From Gottfriedia acidiceleris (GTDB lineage Bacteria; Bacillota; Bacilli; Bacillales; Bacillaceae_G), in contig NZ_CP096034.1 of assembly GCF_023115465.1 (NCBI RefSeq), positions 1,240,001-1,304,000 of the forward strand: a stretch of DNA of 64,000 bases. Direction: 5' to 3'. Positions 29,061 through 37,440 of this stretch are shown one piece after another; positions within the stretch are counted from its first letter, which is position 1; the number at the start of each line of letters is the position of its first letter. Below the pieces are notes generated by a model. That model ran no database searches. It was not told the origin of the DNA and saw only the letters and a list, made by a program, of their open reading frames with translations. Made by a program: the position numbers and the translations under genes.

Positions 29061-29801
29061 TCAGTTTATTTTCCCTTTTTCATCGAGCCATTTGGTTGTG
29101 ACTTCAATTATTTGATCTTGTTGTTGCTTAGCTGTTATTGTAGCCTTTTTATCTCCCTTTTGATTTCCGTACATCCCAAATTGTGCATGGTTGCCACCTA
29201 ACACCTCATACATAGTAGCGTCTTTTGACAATAAATGTTTAGTTTCATTAATTTTGGACAAGGTAGATAATCCATCACGTTCTGCATATAACGATAACAT
29301 GGGTATATTAAAATTTGAAAAGTCATTCGAATTACTTGGAAACGATCCTAGAAAGATTATACCTTCAATCTTGTTCATATTCTTATAGGCATAAGAAGCA
29401 GCCGCAGCTCCTCCAAGGGAATGCCCACCAATATACCATTTCTTAATAGAAGGATAACTTTCCATTATTTGTTCAGCTTTATTGACATCAAAAATAGCAA
29501 AATTAAACTTAACTCTTGGAATAATAACCGTATAGCCATCATTTGCTAGTCCTTTTGCATAATAACTGTAAGCTTCAGGTTCAACCTTAGCTCCAGGATA
29601 TAAAATGATTCCAGTTTCTTTATTTTCCTGAGGTTTAAAAATATCCCAATGGTGTTTATTATCAATATCCACGTTACCGACTAAAGAGTACATCTCCTTT
29701 GAAGGTTTATACAACTGTTGAGACCAAATATAAAATCCCCCAAATGCGAGTATTACTAATAGAACAAAACTAATTATGCTGTACTTTATAATCGTTTTCA
29801 T
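29061..29801 (-). CDS. Membrane-anchored or secreted alpha/beta hydrolase
   Basis: A 246-residue serine hydrolase. An N-terminal hydrophobic segment (IIKYSIISFVLLVILAFGG) is followed by the alpha/beta fold. Nucleophile elbow WYIGGHSLGGAAAAS, acid-side strand LSLYAERDGLSTL and His in LGGNHAQFG give a complete Ser-Asp-His set. The lipase/dienelactone-hydrolase-like family is broad and the substrate is unknown. The ATG at 29801 has GGAG seven bases upstream and is chosen over a TTG four codons earlier. It lacks a lipobox, so anchoring by the uncleaved helix is likely. Confidence 0.83.
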   Translation of the reverse strand: MKTIIKYSIISFVLLVILAFGGFYIWSQQLYKPSKEMYSLVGNVDIDNKHHWDIFKPQENKETGIILYPGAKVEPEAYSYYAKGLANDGYTVIIPRVKFNFAIFDVNKAEQIMESYPSIKKWYIGGHSLGGAAAASYAYKNMNKIEGIIFLGSFPSNSNDFSNFNIPMLSLYAERDGLSTLSKINETKHLLSKDATMYEVLGGNHAQFGMYGNQKGDKKATITAKQQQDQIIEVTTKWLDEKGKIN

Positions 29802-29925
29802 CAATGACTCCAATTTTATTAGTTGTAGAATTGATAATATAATATCCTATCCACCATATTATATACTTGGTCACATGATCCTAACATTCGTTTTTCATGC
29901 GACACTATCGTACTTTAACAGAGAC

Positions 29926-31005
29926 TCATATAAATAAGTTAACTAATTTTTGAAGCTCTTTTGTTAGTTTAGTACTTGTATGACTAAGCCACCTTTTTGG
30001 AACAATTAGATGCTTGCAATTCTTACTATTTAAATAACTGTAAATAATTTGAGCTTCGTCGATTTCATCGCGAGTTACATCTTTAGAAGATTGGTTATTA
30101 TTAAATTTGAAGTAATCAAGTGAATTTGAATACATTTGTTCAATCAATTGATCAAATGAATCGTCTTTAATTTCTACCAATTCACAATGCAATATTTGTG
30201 TCCGATGGATCAGGAAGTACTTAAATTTATTGTTTTCTAATTGTTCAATTGTAATAATATTATGATTTTGTTCGGTAAATTCGATTAGTTTTTCTTTATT
30301 AGTTAAAGACTTAACCATTTCAATCCAATCCCTGTATTTTGCCGCAACCTCAAAATCAAATTGTTTAGATGCTGATAACATAAGCTCTTCCATTTCTTCA
30401 ATCAGACTCAAGTCAGTACGATTAAGAAATCGAATAACTTTATCAATTATTATATTGTACTCTTCAAGTGCTGATCCACCTAGACAAACTCCATTACATG
30501 TCCCTAATGAATAATTTAAACATGCGCTATTTTTAACTGCCAGATGGCCACAATTTATTTTAAAGCATTCCTTAATGCCGGTAACTGCTCTTTCAACTGT
30601 ACTTCTACTTGTAAAAGGCCCAAATAGTAATACATTTTCACTTTCAATAGGCTCGTAGCTAATTTCAAATGAAGGAACTTTTTTATTTAAGTTGATGACT
30701 AAGTAAATAAATGATTGCGGACTTTTCATCATCCGATTATACATTGGTTTAATTTCTTTAATTAAATGACATTCAAGCATGAAAGCATCGAATTCAGTAT
30801 CAGTTACTAAATAATCAAAATCCTTTAAATGGGTTACCAGTTTTTTCACTTTTGGTGAATGTCCCTTTGAATTTTGAAAATAAGATTGAACTCGTTTTTT
30901 TAAGCTTTTTGCTTTTCCGACATAAAGGATTTGACCCTTTGAATCTTTCATTAGATAAACGCCAGGGGATAAAGGCAGATATTTTACTTTTTCTTGTAGA
31001 TTAAT
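29926..31005 (-). CDS. UvrC/Cho-like GIY-YIG endonuclease, apparent ATT start
   Basis: About 359 residues, equal to the N-terminal half of UvrC, resembling Cho/YurQ-type proteins. It has the GIY-YIG domain (GVYLMKDSKGQILYVGKAKS), the Cys-rich segment ACLNYSLGTCNGVC and a UVR motif (FDFEVAAKYRDWI). It lacks UvrC's C-terminal RNase-H-like nuclease and HhH domains. The first ATG (30951) would cut into the GIY-YIG strand. The frame stays open 18 codons further to an ATT at 31005, giving NLQEKVKYLPLSPGVYLM as in the family. AAGGG lies 10 bases before that ATT. Either ATT is used or the start codon is mutated. Confidence 0.8.
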   Translation of the reverse strand: MNLQEKVKYLPLSPGVYLMKDSKGQILYVGKAKSLKKRVQSYFQNSKGHSPKVKKLVTHLKDFDYLVTDTEFDAFMLECHLIKEIKPMYNRMMKSPQSFIYLVINLNKKVPSFEISYEPIESENVLLFGPFTSRSTVERAVTGIKECFKINCGHLAVKNSACLNYSLGTCNGVCLGGSALEEYNIIIDKVIRFLNRTDLSLIEEMEELMLSASKQFDFEVAAKYRDWIEMVKSLTNKEKLIEFTEQNHNIITIEQLENNKFKYFLIHRTQILHCELVEIKDDSFDQLIEQMYSNSLDYFKFNNNQSSKDVTRDEIDEAQIIYSYLNSKNCKHLIVPKRWLSHTSTKLTKELQKLVNLFI

Positions 31006-31201
31006 AGTAGTTCATCCCTTTTCTTGTAAGTATATTCTCATTTTAACATGAGAAATGAATAAAAAGTCAGAACAATTATGTGGAATAACTTTAACAAAAC
31101 TTTATATAAAAAACATAATTTAAAGTCTTTAATACACGCATAAAAGAACAACTAAACGCGTAAAAATTGACTACAGATGATTTAAAGGAGAAGTGATCTT
31201 G

Positions 31202-31537
31202 ATGAAAACGATCTATACGACATCCTCTTTCTCCAATTGGATTCTAGCTTGTATTGTTAATGTATTAATAATTTGGTTATGCAGTTTATTTGCTCATTTA
31301 GTCAATTGGAAGTATGCTGACATGGGATTCTTCCTATACTTTGTCATTCTAGTATTCTATTTTATTTGTTTAAAACTGAATGAAGGATTCCCAGCACTTT
31401 TTCGGAAATTTGTACTCCGCAAAAAATTCGATCTAGTTAAAGTATCTGCTTATGAAGTAACTATTATTCTAGTAGCTATTTTTCATGTAGTAAGAGCGAT
31501 TGTGATTTATAAGGATGCTCTTAGTGCCGTATTTTGA
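31202..31537 (+). CDS. Small three-helix membrane protein of unknown function
   Basis: A 111-residue protein with three predicted membrane helices (about residues 12-35, 41-60 and 85-104) and a basic loop (RKFVLRKKFD). I do not recognise the family. A strong AAAGGAG (31184-31190) is followed by possible TTG (31199) and ATG (31202) starts; the ATG is used here and the difference is one residue. It is monocistronic with its own terminator. Confidence 0.7.
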   Translation: MKTIYTTSSFSNWILACIVNVLIIWLCSLFAHLVNWKYADMGFFLYFVILVFYFICLKLNEGFPALFRKFVLRKKFDLVKVSAYEVTIILVAIFHVVRAIVIYKDALSAVF

Positions 31538-31556
31538 TTCACTCTAATTGTCTAAA

Positions 31557-31603
31557 GGAGGCAATCCTAACAGTCTAACTAGTTAGGAGAACCCTCTTTT
31601 TTT
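31557..31603 (+). terminator. Terminator after the small membrane-protein gene
   Basis: Nested stems GGAGG/CCCTC (31557-31561, 31592-31596) and CCTAAC/GTTAGG (31566-31571, 31582-31587) are followed by a run of seven or more T. Confidence 0.75.
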
Positions 31604-31686
31604 ATTATGTTGGAAAAAAGGTTATAAAACAAAAAATAATATTAGTGACAATCAAAAAAAAAAGTGGTGTCAAAAAAGCTTAAGCT

Positions 31687-31795
31687 GCAAATAAGTCTTT
31701 GAGTACCGCAAATAAAAAGCCAATCTGTGCAAATAAACAGCAGACTGCAAATAAAATCTGATAATCGCAATTAAAAATAGCAAAACTGCCATTAA
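31687..31795. repeat. Six-unit GCAAATAA array
   Basis: GCAAATAA begins at 31687, 31708, 31729 and 31747, followed by variants GCAATTAA at 31767 and GCCATTAA at 31788. Start-to-start distances are 21, 21, 18, 20 and 21 bases. The spacers differ in sequence. Confidence 0.75.
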
Positions 31796-31849
31796 ATTTT
31801 AGAGAAAAAAGTTTTTAAGGATTTGTTACGAGATGATGAGTGAAACTAA

Positions 31850-32423
31850 AAAACTCAGCTCACCTATGTGAAACTGAGTTTTCAGAGTGTTGAAATATAA
31901 AGACGTCAATAGGGAAAACGGACTTTAAATGAACATTTAATAATGATAAAATTTGCATTTTTTGAATGATTTTTTAATGATTTTAAATGTTAATATGTTT
32001 GAGCAATTTCATTATTTCAATAACAATAGAAATGATTTTTTTAGACGTTAAAAATATTATAAGTTATTTTTAGAAAACAAATTCGATTGTTTAGTTTAAT
32101 AAATGTTCAATATTAATTGATCTACAATCTGATTAAAGTTAGATTACTCTAAGGAAAGGCTATTTTGATTAGGGTTTATCGTAGACATTTTTAGATGAAT
32201 AAGTTGATTGGAATGGAGGGATGCTCGACTCCTATGGGATAAGCGGGAAGGCTGAGACCCCACAGGCTTGCCGAGGAGGCTCAGGTCTCGCCCCATGGAA
32301 AGCGAGCATCCTGTAATGGAAATCAACATCACTCTACTCCTTTCACGAAAATTTGATAATTAATTGACAAGGTAGTTTTTCAACAACATGAAAACTCAGT
32401 TCACCTATGTGAAACTGAGTTTT
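31850..32423. repeat. Non-coding dispersed element bounded by duplicated hairpins
   Basis: The hairpin AAAACTCAGCTCAC-CTAT-GTGAAACTGAGTTTT (31850-31882) recurs with one base changed at 32391-32423. Just inside, GTTTTCAGAGTGTTGAAA on the left is an imperfect inverted match to TTTCAACAACATGAAAAC on the right. A truncated relative lies at 8395-8668. No open frame is present, so it is MITE-like. Confidence 0.6.
32203..32327. repeat. Palindromic Bacillus-type intergenic repeat
   Basis: Outer arms GTTGATT/AATCAAC and inner arms GGATGCTCG (32219-32227)/CGAGCATCC (32303-32311) enclose a GC-richer centre (GCTGAGACCCC and GGCTCAGGTCTCG). It is clearly richer in G+C than its surroundings. From memory, similar elements are scattered in several Bacillaceae genomes. 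A right-half fragment is at 22311-22345 and a left-half fragment ends near 8668. Confidence 0.7.
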
Positions 32424-32426
32424 TTG
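32391..32426 (-). terminator. Hairpin downstream of the DUF952 gene
   Basis: AAAACTCAGTTCAC / GTGAAACTGAGTTTT with one bulged A and a 4-base loop. It lies immediately after the minus-strand stop and doubles as the right-hand hairpin of the dispersed element. T-runs flank both sides, so it could act in both directions. Confidence 0.65.
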
Positions 32427-32774
32427 TTATTCTTGCACAATTAATTCATTAGGTAATAGAAATTGTCCATTTTCATCTGCGTGAAGATCAACAACTTTAA
32501 AAACAGCATCTAAATTTAATGGTCCATAAATATGAGGAAATAATTGACCAAAGTTTTCAGTATCTTCATATACGATTTTTGATTTTGTTTTTTCTTCATT
32601 AATACAAAGTATTTTTAAATCAGTTGCACCTTTAAAGAATAAGTTGGCGATTTCAACTGTTTGTTTAAGGGTCGAACAATGGATAAAGCCCTCGGTGTTT
32701 AAACTATCAGGTGAATATTCACCTGAATTATTTGCATTTTGCCAGTCTTTGTTTCCAATAATATGTAATATCAT
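32427..32774 (-). CDS. DUF952-family protein
   Basis: A 115-residue protein matching the DUF952 pattern: MILHIIGNKDWQNA at the start, EGFIHCSTLKQT in the middle and FPHIYGPLNLDAVFKV near the end. The family's fold has been compared to ADP-ribosyltransferases; its function is not established. The ATG at 32774 is chosen because AAAGGAG lies 7 bases before it; a start nine codons earlier overlaps that site. It follows the glycosylase-like gene after a 19-base gap, so the two are probably cotranscribed. Confidence 0.82.
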   Translation of the reverse strand: MILHIIGNKDWQNANNSGEYSPDSLNTEGFIHCSTLKQTVEIANLFFKGATDLKILCINEEKTKSKIVYEDTENFGQLFPHIYGPLNLDAVFKVVDLHADENGQFLLPNELIVQE

Positions 32775-32793
32775 TTTACTTCTCCTTTCATAA

Positions 32794-33537
32794 TTACTCA
32801 AAGTATAATTTTATTTTTCTTTTCATCTCTTCTTTATTTTCCGCAAATTGTTTATGTCGATGTCCATTCCCGCCAGATGTATGGGGAAATCCGTATAAAA
32901 TGGAGTCCGAGTTTAAATAATCATTTGTTGTTAGATAGGTTAATACTTTAGAGACATTCACTCCTAATGGGATAATAAGGGGACGTTCTAGTCTTATAAT
33001 TTCCGCTGCAAAAGTATTAACAATGTACTTTCTAAGTAGATCAGTTCTTAAAATATTCGGGGTTGAACCATTATAGTTTTTCCCTTTATAAAAAACTGGG
33101 TATTTAATGACAGAAGTCGTTTGTACTAAATGACTTGCTGTACTAAAAAGTTCGCTAGTTGAATTTAATCCAAGATAACGATGTAATTCTAATTCATCTA
33201 ACATAGCAATTAAATTTTTTCGCATCGGTCCTTCGAAGCTAGAATTCTTTTTAACTTCATGTAATATTTCTTCGTCATTCATCTCCTTATCCTTAAGCCT
33301 GATCACAGTAGAATAAGATTGTTTCATTTGATGTAAGCCGGGTGTAATCCCTACTATGATGACTTTAGCACGATCATTAATGTACTCAAAAGGAGCATAA
33401 TAAATTTCTAAATTTTTCTTTTCATCTTTATCTACTAGAAATTTTTCATTTTTTAATGTACTAGTTTCAAGTGAAGGAGATAAAGAAGATATTAACTTTT
33501 TATATTTGGTAAATTTTGAATTGGCTAATATCGCCAT
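32794..33537 (-). CDS. Uracil-DNA-glycosylase-superfamily-like protein
   Basis: A 247-residue protein with two motifs reminiscent of the UDG fold: VIIVGITPGLHQM (motif A position, GxxPG) and PHTSGGNGHRHKQF (motif B-like, HxSGxNGHR). RPLIIPLGVNVSKVL resembles the central strand before motif B. The usual catalytic Asp/Asn after GxxPG is replaced by Leu-His-Gln. It may be a divergent DNA-repair enzyme or a UDG-fold protein with another role. GGAGGAAAAAAT precedes the ATG. Confidence 0.65.
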   Translation of the reverse strand: MAILANSKFTKYKKLISSLSPSLETSTLKNEKFLVDKDEKKNLEIYYAPFEYINDRAKVIIVGITPGLHQMKQSYSTVIRLKDKEMNDEEILHEVKKNSSFEGPMRKNLIAMLDELELHRYLGLNSTSELFSTASHLVQTTSVIKYPVFYKGKNYNGSTPNILRTDLLRKYIVNTFAAEIIRLERPLIIPLGVNVSKVLTYLTTNDYLNSDSILYGFPHTSGGNGHRHKQFAENKEEMKRKIKLYFE

Positions 33538-33695
33538 ATTTTTTCCTCCATCACAACTATTTATTGTTCATTGTATCGAATGTCTGCCATTAAATCCAAC
33601 TATCTAGGAACTTGCTTTTTAAGTATAAAATAAGTCATTTATGATAAAACTGGATAGCTGATAGTAAGGGAATTTATGAAAGGCTGGAAGATTAA

Positions 33696-35156
33696 GTGGA
33701 TTATTCTAATGAACAAAAGAAGCGTTTAAGAAAATTTAATTTACGTTCTTCCGTTATTCATACTGAAGGAAATTTAATAGAAAACTTTAATATCATTCAA
33801 AAAATTTTTCCTACTTCTGATCTCGTAAAGAAAAAATTAATAATAAATGATAAATTAGCTATGTTATTTTATTTGTCAGGTTTAGTTGATGAGAAAAAAA
33901 TAGCTCATTTTATCAATACAATTAGTATAAATTCAAATTTAAATGAAACTAATTTATTTATTACAAATAATACTGAACGGACAAATCAAATACTAGAAAT
34001 TGAAAAATTCATTCTAGAAGGTAAGAGTATTCTTTTTATTGAAGGCGATCCAATTTCATTTGTTTATTCGACTGAAAATTGGCCACAAAGATCTTATATG
34101 CCTCCAAGTATTGATAATTCTTTAAAAGGTTCTAAAATATCCTTTGTGGAAACATATCAATCAAATATTGCATTACTTCGTAGACTTATTCAAAGTCGAG
34201 ATTTTCAAATTAAGCAAACCGAAGTAGGTAAAGAAAATAAAACTCTCGTAGCAATTTCATATATCGATGGTTTAATTGATGAAGATTTACTTTCAGGTAT
34301 TAATCAAAAAATAGCTTCATTAAAAATTGATAACTTACTAAGTGCAAATCATTTAGCACAATTAATGGAAGGAAATCCATTTTCACCATTTCCTCAGTTT
34401 TTAACAACTGAACGACCAGATGTAGCTGCATTATCATTGCTTGAAGGAAAAGTTGTCATAGTAGTTGATTGTTCATCTGAGGTTATTATTTTACCAATAA
34501 ATTTTGCAATATTTTTTAAAACGATTGATGATTATACATCAAGAGCGATCGTTACTTCCTTTAATCGCATACTTAGAATTTTTGCATTTTTTATAACGAT
34601 TTTTTTGCCAGGTGTTTATATTGCAATTATCTCTTTTAATTATGAAATTGTTCCTTTGAAATTACTTCTATCGATCGGTGAATCTAGAGCAAAGGTTCCA
34701 TTTGACCCTTTATTTGAAGCAATTGTGATGGAGCTTACATTAGAAATGCTAAGAGAAGCGGCCATTAGGTTACCATCCCCAATTAGTACAACAGTTGGAG
34801 TTGTGGGAGGAATTGTAATTGGGCAAGCGGCAGTACAAGCAGGTATTGTAAGTAATATTATGGTAATTGTTGTGGCTATAACAGCTATCTCATCATTTAT
34901 TATTCCGAACTATGAAATGGCATCTAGTTTACGAGTTATTCGATTTCCAGTTATGATTATGGCTTCACTATTTGGCTTAATTGGTTTGATTGTTAGTACA
35001 ATGGTTCTTATGATTCATGGGTTAAGCTTATCAAGTTTTGATAAACCGTATACATTGCCTTTCTCTCCAATTAATCGTGAGGCATTTATGGACACATTTA
35101 TAAGAGTACCTTTAAGATATCTTTGGAAAAAACATAGTAAACGTAATGAAGAATAG
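33696..35156 (+). CDS. Spore germinant receptor A subunit (GerA family), operon 1
   Basis: A 486-residue inner-membrane subunit of a nutrient germinant receptor of dormant spores. The cytoplasmic N-terminal domain (about 1-230) includes ERPDVAALSLLEGKVVIVVD. The C-terminal membrane domain has the hallmark EAIVMELTLEMLREAAIRLP and STTVGVVGGIVIGQAAVQAG. It starts at GTG with a GGAAG-type site. It is first in an A-B-C operon and strikingly similar to the A subunit at 49388-50821. The nutrient it senses cannot be told. Confidence 0.94.
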   Translation: MDYSNEQKKRLRKFNLRSSVIHTEGNLIENFNIIQKIFPTSDLVKKKLIINDKLAMLFYLSGLVDEKKIAHFINTISINSNLNETNLFITNNTERTNQILEIEKFILEGKSILFIEGDPISFVYSTENWPQRSYMPPSIDNSLKGSKISFVETYQSNIALLRRLIQSRDFQIKQTEVGKENKTLVAISYIDGLIDEDLLSGINQKIASLKIDNLLSANHLAQLMEGNPFSPFPQFLTTERPDVAALSLLEGKVVIVVDCSSEVIILPINFAIFFKTIDDYTSRAIVTSFNRILRIFAFFITIFLPGVYIAIISFNYEIVPLKLLLSIGESRAKVPFDPLFEAIVMELTLEMLREAAIRLPSPISTTVGVVGGIVIGQAAVQAGIVSNIMVIVVAITAISSFIIPNYEMASSLRVIRFPVMIMASLFGLIGLIVSTMVLMIHGLSLSSFDKPYTLPFSPINREAFMDTFIRVPLRYLWKKHSKRNEE

Positions 35157-35177
35157 GATGTTAGAAGGGATTCCTAC

Positions 35178-36275
35178 ATGATAATTACGAAATCAAAGAT
35201 TACACAATTTCAATTCATTTTAATGATTTTTGGTATTCAAGTTGGAATTGGAATGTTATCACTGCCAAGAGAACTAGCTCAAAAAGCGGGTACTAGTAGT
35301 TGGATTTCAATTCTTTTTGGGGGATTAATTTCAACTTTTATTAGCATTTTATTTATTAAATTAAGAGAAAAAGCTCCTACTTTAAATTACGTAAGTTTTT
35401 TTACTTTTTACTTAGGGAAAGTAATTGGCTCAATTGTGGTTTTTATACAGGCAATCTATTTCCTTTATGCAGGATATCTCGTGCTAGCTAGAGCGATTTT
35501 GTATATACAATCATATATACTTCAAGAAGCAAAAGTTGATGTTTTATTAGTTTTATTTCTTTTTCCAACATATCAACTGATCAGAGGGGGGATTCATCTA
35601 ATTGCAAAGTATATCGAAGCGATTTTTCCTATTGCCATTTTTACTTTATTCATGCTCCTATTCACGCTTAAAGATGCCGATCTTAATTTTATTTTACCAA
35701 TTATTAAGAATGGCTGGATGCCAATTTTTAAAACAATCCCTTTAACAACGACCTCATTTCTAGGTGTAGAATTAATTTTATTATTCTATCCATATTTACA
35801 GTCTAAGGAGAAAGCGATAAAAGGAGTTATTATTGGAAATGTTTTGACAACCTTTACTTATATATTTGTAACACTCATTTGCTTTGTTTTATATAGTCCT
35901 TATGAAATCAAAATGACATTTGAGCCGGTAATCGATCTTTTAAGTGTAATAGAATTCCAATATGTTGAGAGACTAGATTTCATTTTATTCTCTTTATTTT
36001 TAATGATTATATCGAAAACATGGGTCACGTATATTTGGGCAGGGATGAATGGGTTATCAGAGCTATTTAAATTTAAACTATTTCCAAGTGTAATTCTGAT
36101 TCTTTTTATCTTAATTATCATACTTACATTTATACAAGTCCCAACATTTACAAATACGAATAATCATTTGCATTATATTATGATTTCTGGTCTATACATC
36201 ACAATAGGTATTCCTATACTTTTATCGATTAGCGGTCTAATAAAAAATAGATTAAGTAAGGTGAAAATCAATTGA
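35178..36275 (+). CDS. Spore germinant receptor B subunit (GerB family), operon 1
   Basis: A 365-residue polytopic protein of the APC superfamily and the likely ligand-binding subunit of the receptor. About ten helices are visible. It begins with a family-typical FQFILMIFGIQVGIGMLSLP and contains GSIVVFIQAIYFLYAGYLVLAR-type helices, ELILLFYPYLQ and VIEFQYVERLDFILFSLF. The gene follows the A subunit by 21 bases and its stop overlaps the start of the C subunit gene. Confidence 0.94.
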   Translation: MIITKSKITQFQFILMIFGIQVGIGMLSLPRELAQKAGTSSWISILFGGLISTFISILFIKLREKAPTLNYVSFFTFYLGKVIGSIVVFIQAIYFLYAGYLVLARAILYIQSYILQEAKVDVLLVLFLFPTYQLIRGGIHLIAKYIEAIFPIAIFTLFMLLFTLKDADLNFILPIIKNGWMPIFKTIPLTTTSFLGVELILLFYPYLQSKEKAIKGVIIGNVLTTFTYIFVTLICFVLYSPYEIKMTFEPVIDLLSVIEFQYVERLDFILFSLFLMIISKTWVTYIWAGMNGLSELFKFKLFPSVILILFILIIILTFIQVPTFTNTNNHLHYIMISGLYITIGIPILLSISGLIKNRLSKVKIN

Positions 36276-37393
36276 AATATTTTCTAGTATGTTTACTTAG
36301 CATTTTTTTAGTAATAGGCGTTTCTGGTTGTAGAGGAAAAGTTAATATAGAAGACGTCACTTTATCGATGATTTTAGGAATTGATGTAAATGATCAAAAT
36401 AAGGTCGAAGTATATATGGCGAGTCCAGTCTTTAGTGGAGAAACGAAAGAGAAAACAGAACATTTTAATGTACAAACGCTATCAATTAAAGAATCTAGAA
36501 ATTATTTTGATTCTAAATCTAGTGGAGTAACTGCAGGTGGCAAAATTCAAGCAATCTTAATCGGATCAAAAGTACTAAAACATAAAAATTGGTTTTCGAT
36601 TATGGATATGTTTTTTCGAGATCCAAAATTTAGATTAAATGCAGATATTATTTTTGTAGATGGTCCTCTTTCGGAAGTTTATAATTTAAAAGCAAAGGAT
36701 AAACCAGAGTTACCAATCTATATTCCACAATTACTACAAACGGCTGATTTTCGAAATGTGGCCTTTAGGACGTCTGCACGAAAAATTCATCAGATGTATT
36801 ATGAAAAGGGAATAACTCCTTTTGCACCTGAGTTAGCAGTAGAAGATGAGCATTTAGTAGTTAATGGAACGACATTATTAACGAAAAATAATTTGTATAA
36901 TCGAACCTTATCATTACAAGAAACTCAGTTGTTAAAAATATTAAAAGATCATTTAGAAGGGCAATTAGTTGTTGCATTAGATTTAAAGAAATATAAAAAA
37001 GAAGTAGATGATGTTTTTACTGATGAAGAAGCTAGTTTTTATATTAAAGATGTTAAGCGAAAAATTGATAAAAAATATTCAAATGGTCGATATAGCTTTA
37101 ATGTAAACTTGACAATTCCGATCATGATTACTGAATCACCAATTGGTTTAACTAACAAAACGGAGAAAGGTTTAAAAAATGAAATAGAAAAAAAATTACA
37201 AAAACAATTGAATAATTTAATCCAATCTTTTCAAAAAGATAAAGTTGATCCAGTTGGATTTGGCATACTTGCTCATTCATTTCAATATGCTGATTGGGAA
37301 AAAAATGAGAATCATTGGCTTGATACATATCAAAAATCAAATATAAAAGTAAAAGTTAAAATTATTGTTATTGATAAAGGAATCACGATGTAA
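36272..37393 (+). CDS. Spore germinant receptor C subunit (GerC family lipoprotein), operon 1
   Basis: A 373-residue lipoprotein on the outer face of the spore inner membrane. The signal peptide ends in VSGC. The body has family features KVNIEDVTLSMILGIDV, FFRDPKFRLNADIIFVDG, LPIYIPQLLQTADFRNV and a C-terminal KVDPVGFGILAHSFQY. It starts at TTG, overlapping the B-subunit stop (AATTGA), with AAGGTG nine bases upstream. The stop codon is part of a terminator stem. Confidence 0.93.
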   Translation: MKYFLVCLLSIFLVIGVSGCRGKVNIEDVTLSMILGIDVNDQNKVEVYMASPVFSGETKEKTEHFNVQTLSIKESRNYFDSKSSGVTAGGKIQAILIGSKVLKHKNWFSIMDMFFRDPKFRLNADIIFVDGPLSEVYNLKAKDKPELPIYIPQLLQTADFRNVAFRTSARKIHQMYYEKGITPFAPELAVEDEHLVVNGTTLLTKNNLYNRTLSLQETQLLKILKDHLEGQLVVALDLKKYKKEVDDVFTDEEASFYIKDVKRKIDKKYSNGRYSFNVNLTIPIMITESPIGLTNKTEKGLKNEIEKKLQKQLNNLIQSFQKDKVDPVGFGILAHSFQYADWEKNENHWLDTYQKSNIKVKVKIIVIDKGITM

Positions 37394-37440
37394 AATAGAA
37401 AACCCACCAAATATTTTTTATTGGTGGGTTTTCTATTTTA
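37391..37440. terminator. Bidirectional terminator between convergent genes
   Basis: A perfect 20-bp stem (37391-37410 with 37421-37440) surrounds a 10-base loop. Both convergent stop codons, TAA of the C subunit gene and TAA of the MFS gene, are the outermost bases of the two arms. Confidence 0.85.

Larger units (their letters stand above)
31538..32426. other. 889-base gene-free region with three kinds of repeat
   Basis: After the terminator at 31557-31603 come a short GCAAATAA array (31687-31795) and a ~540-base non-coding element. The element is bounded by two near-identical hairpins at 31850-31882 and 32391-32423. Inside it, 32203-32327 folds as a long palindrome. No credible gene was found on either strand. 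Confidence 0.7.

Noticed and set aside
31687-31795. CRISPR-like appearance of the GCAAATAA array
   Set aside because: The repeat is only 8 bases, spacers are 10-13 bases, units degenerate, and no cas genes are present.
32144-32332. 62-codon minus-strand frame
   Set aside because: It falls across the palindromic non-coding repeat and has no ribosome-binding site; it is a by-product of the GC-richer repeat.
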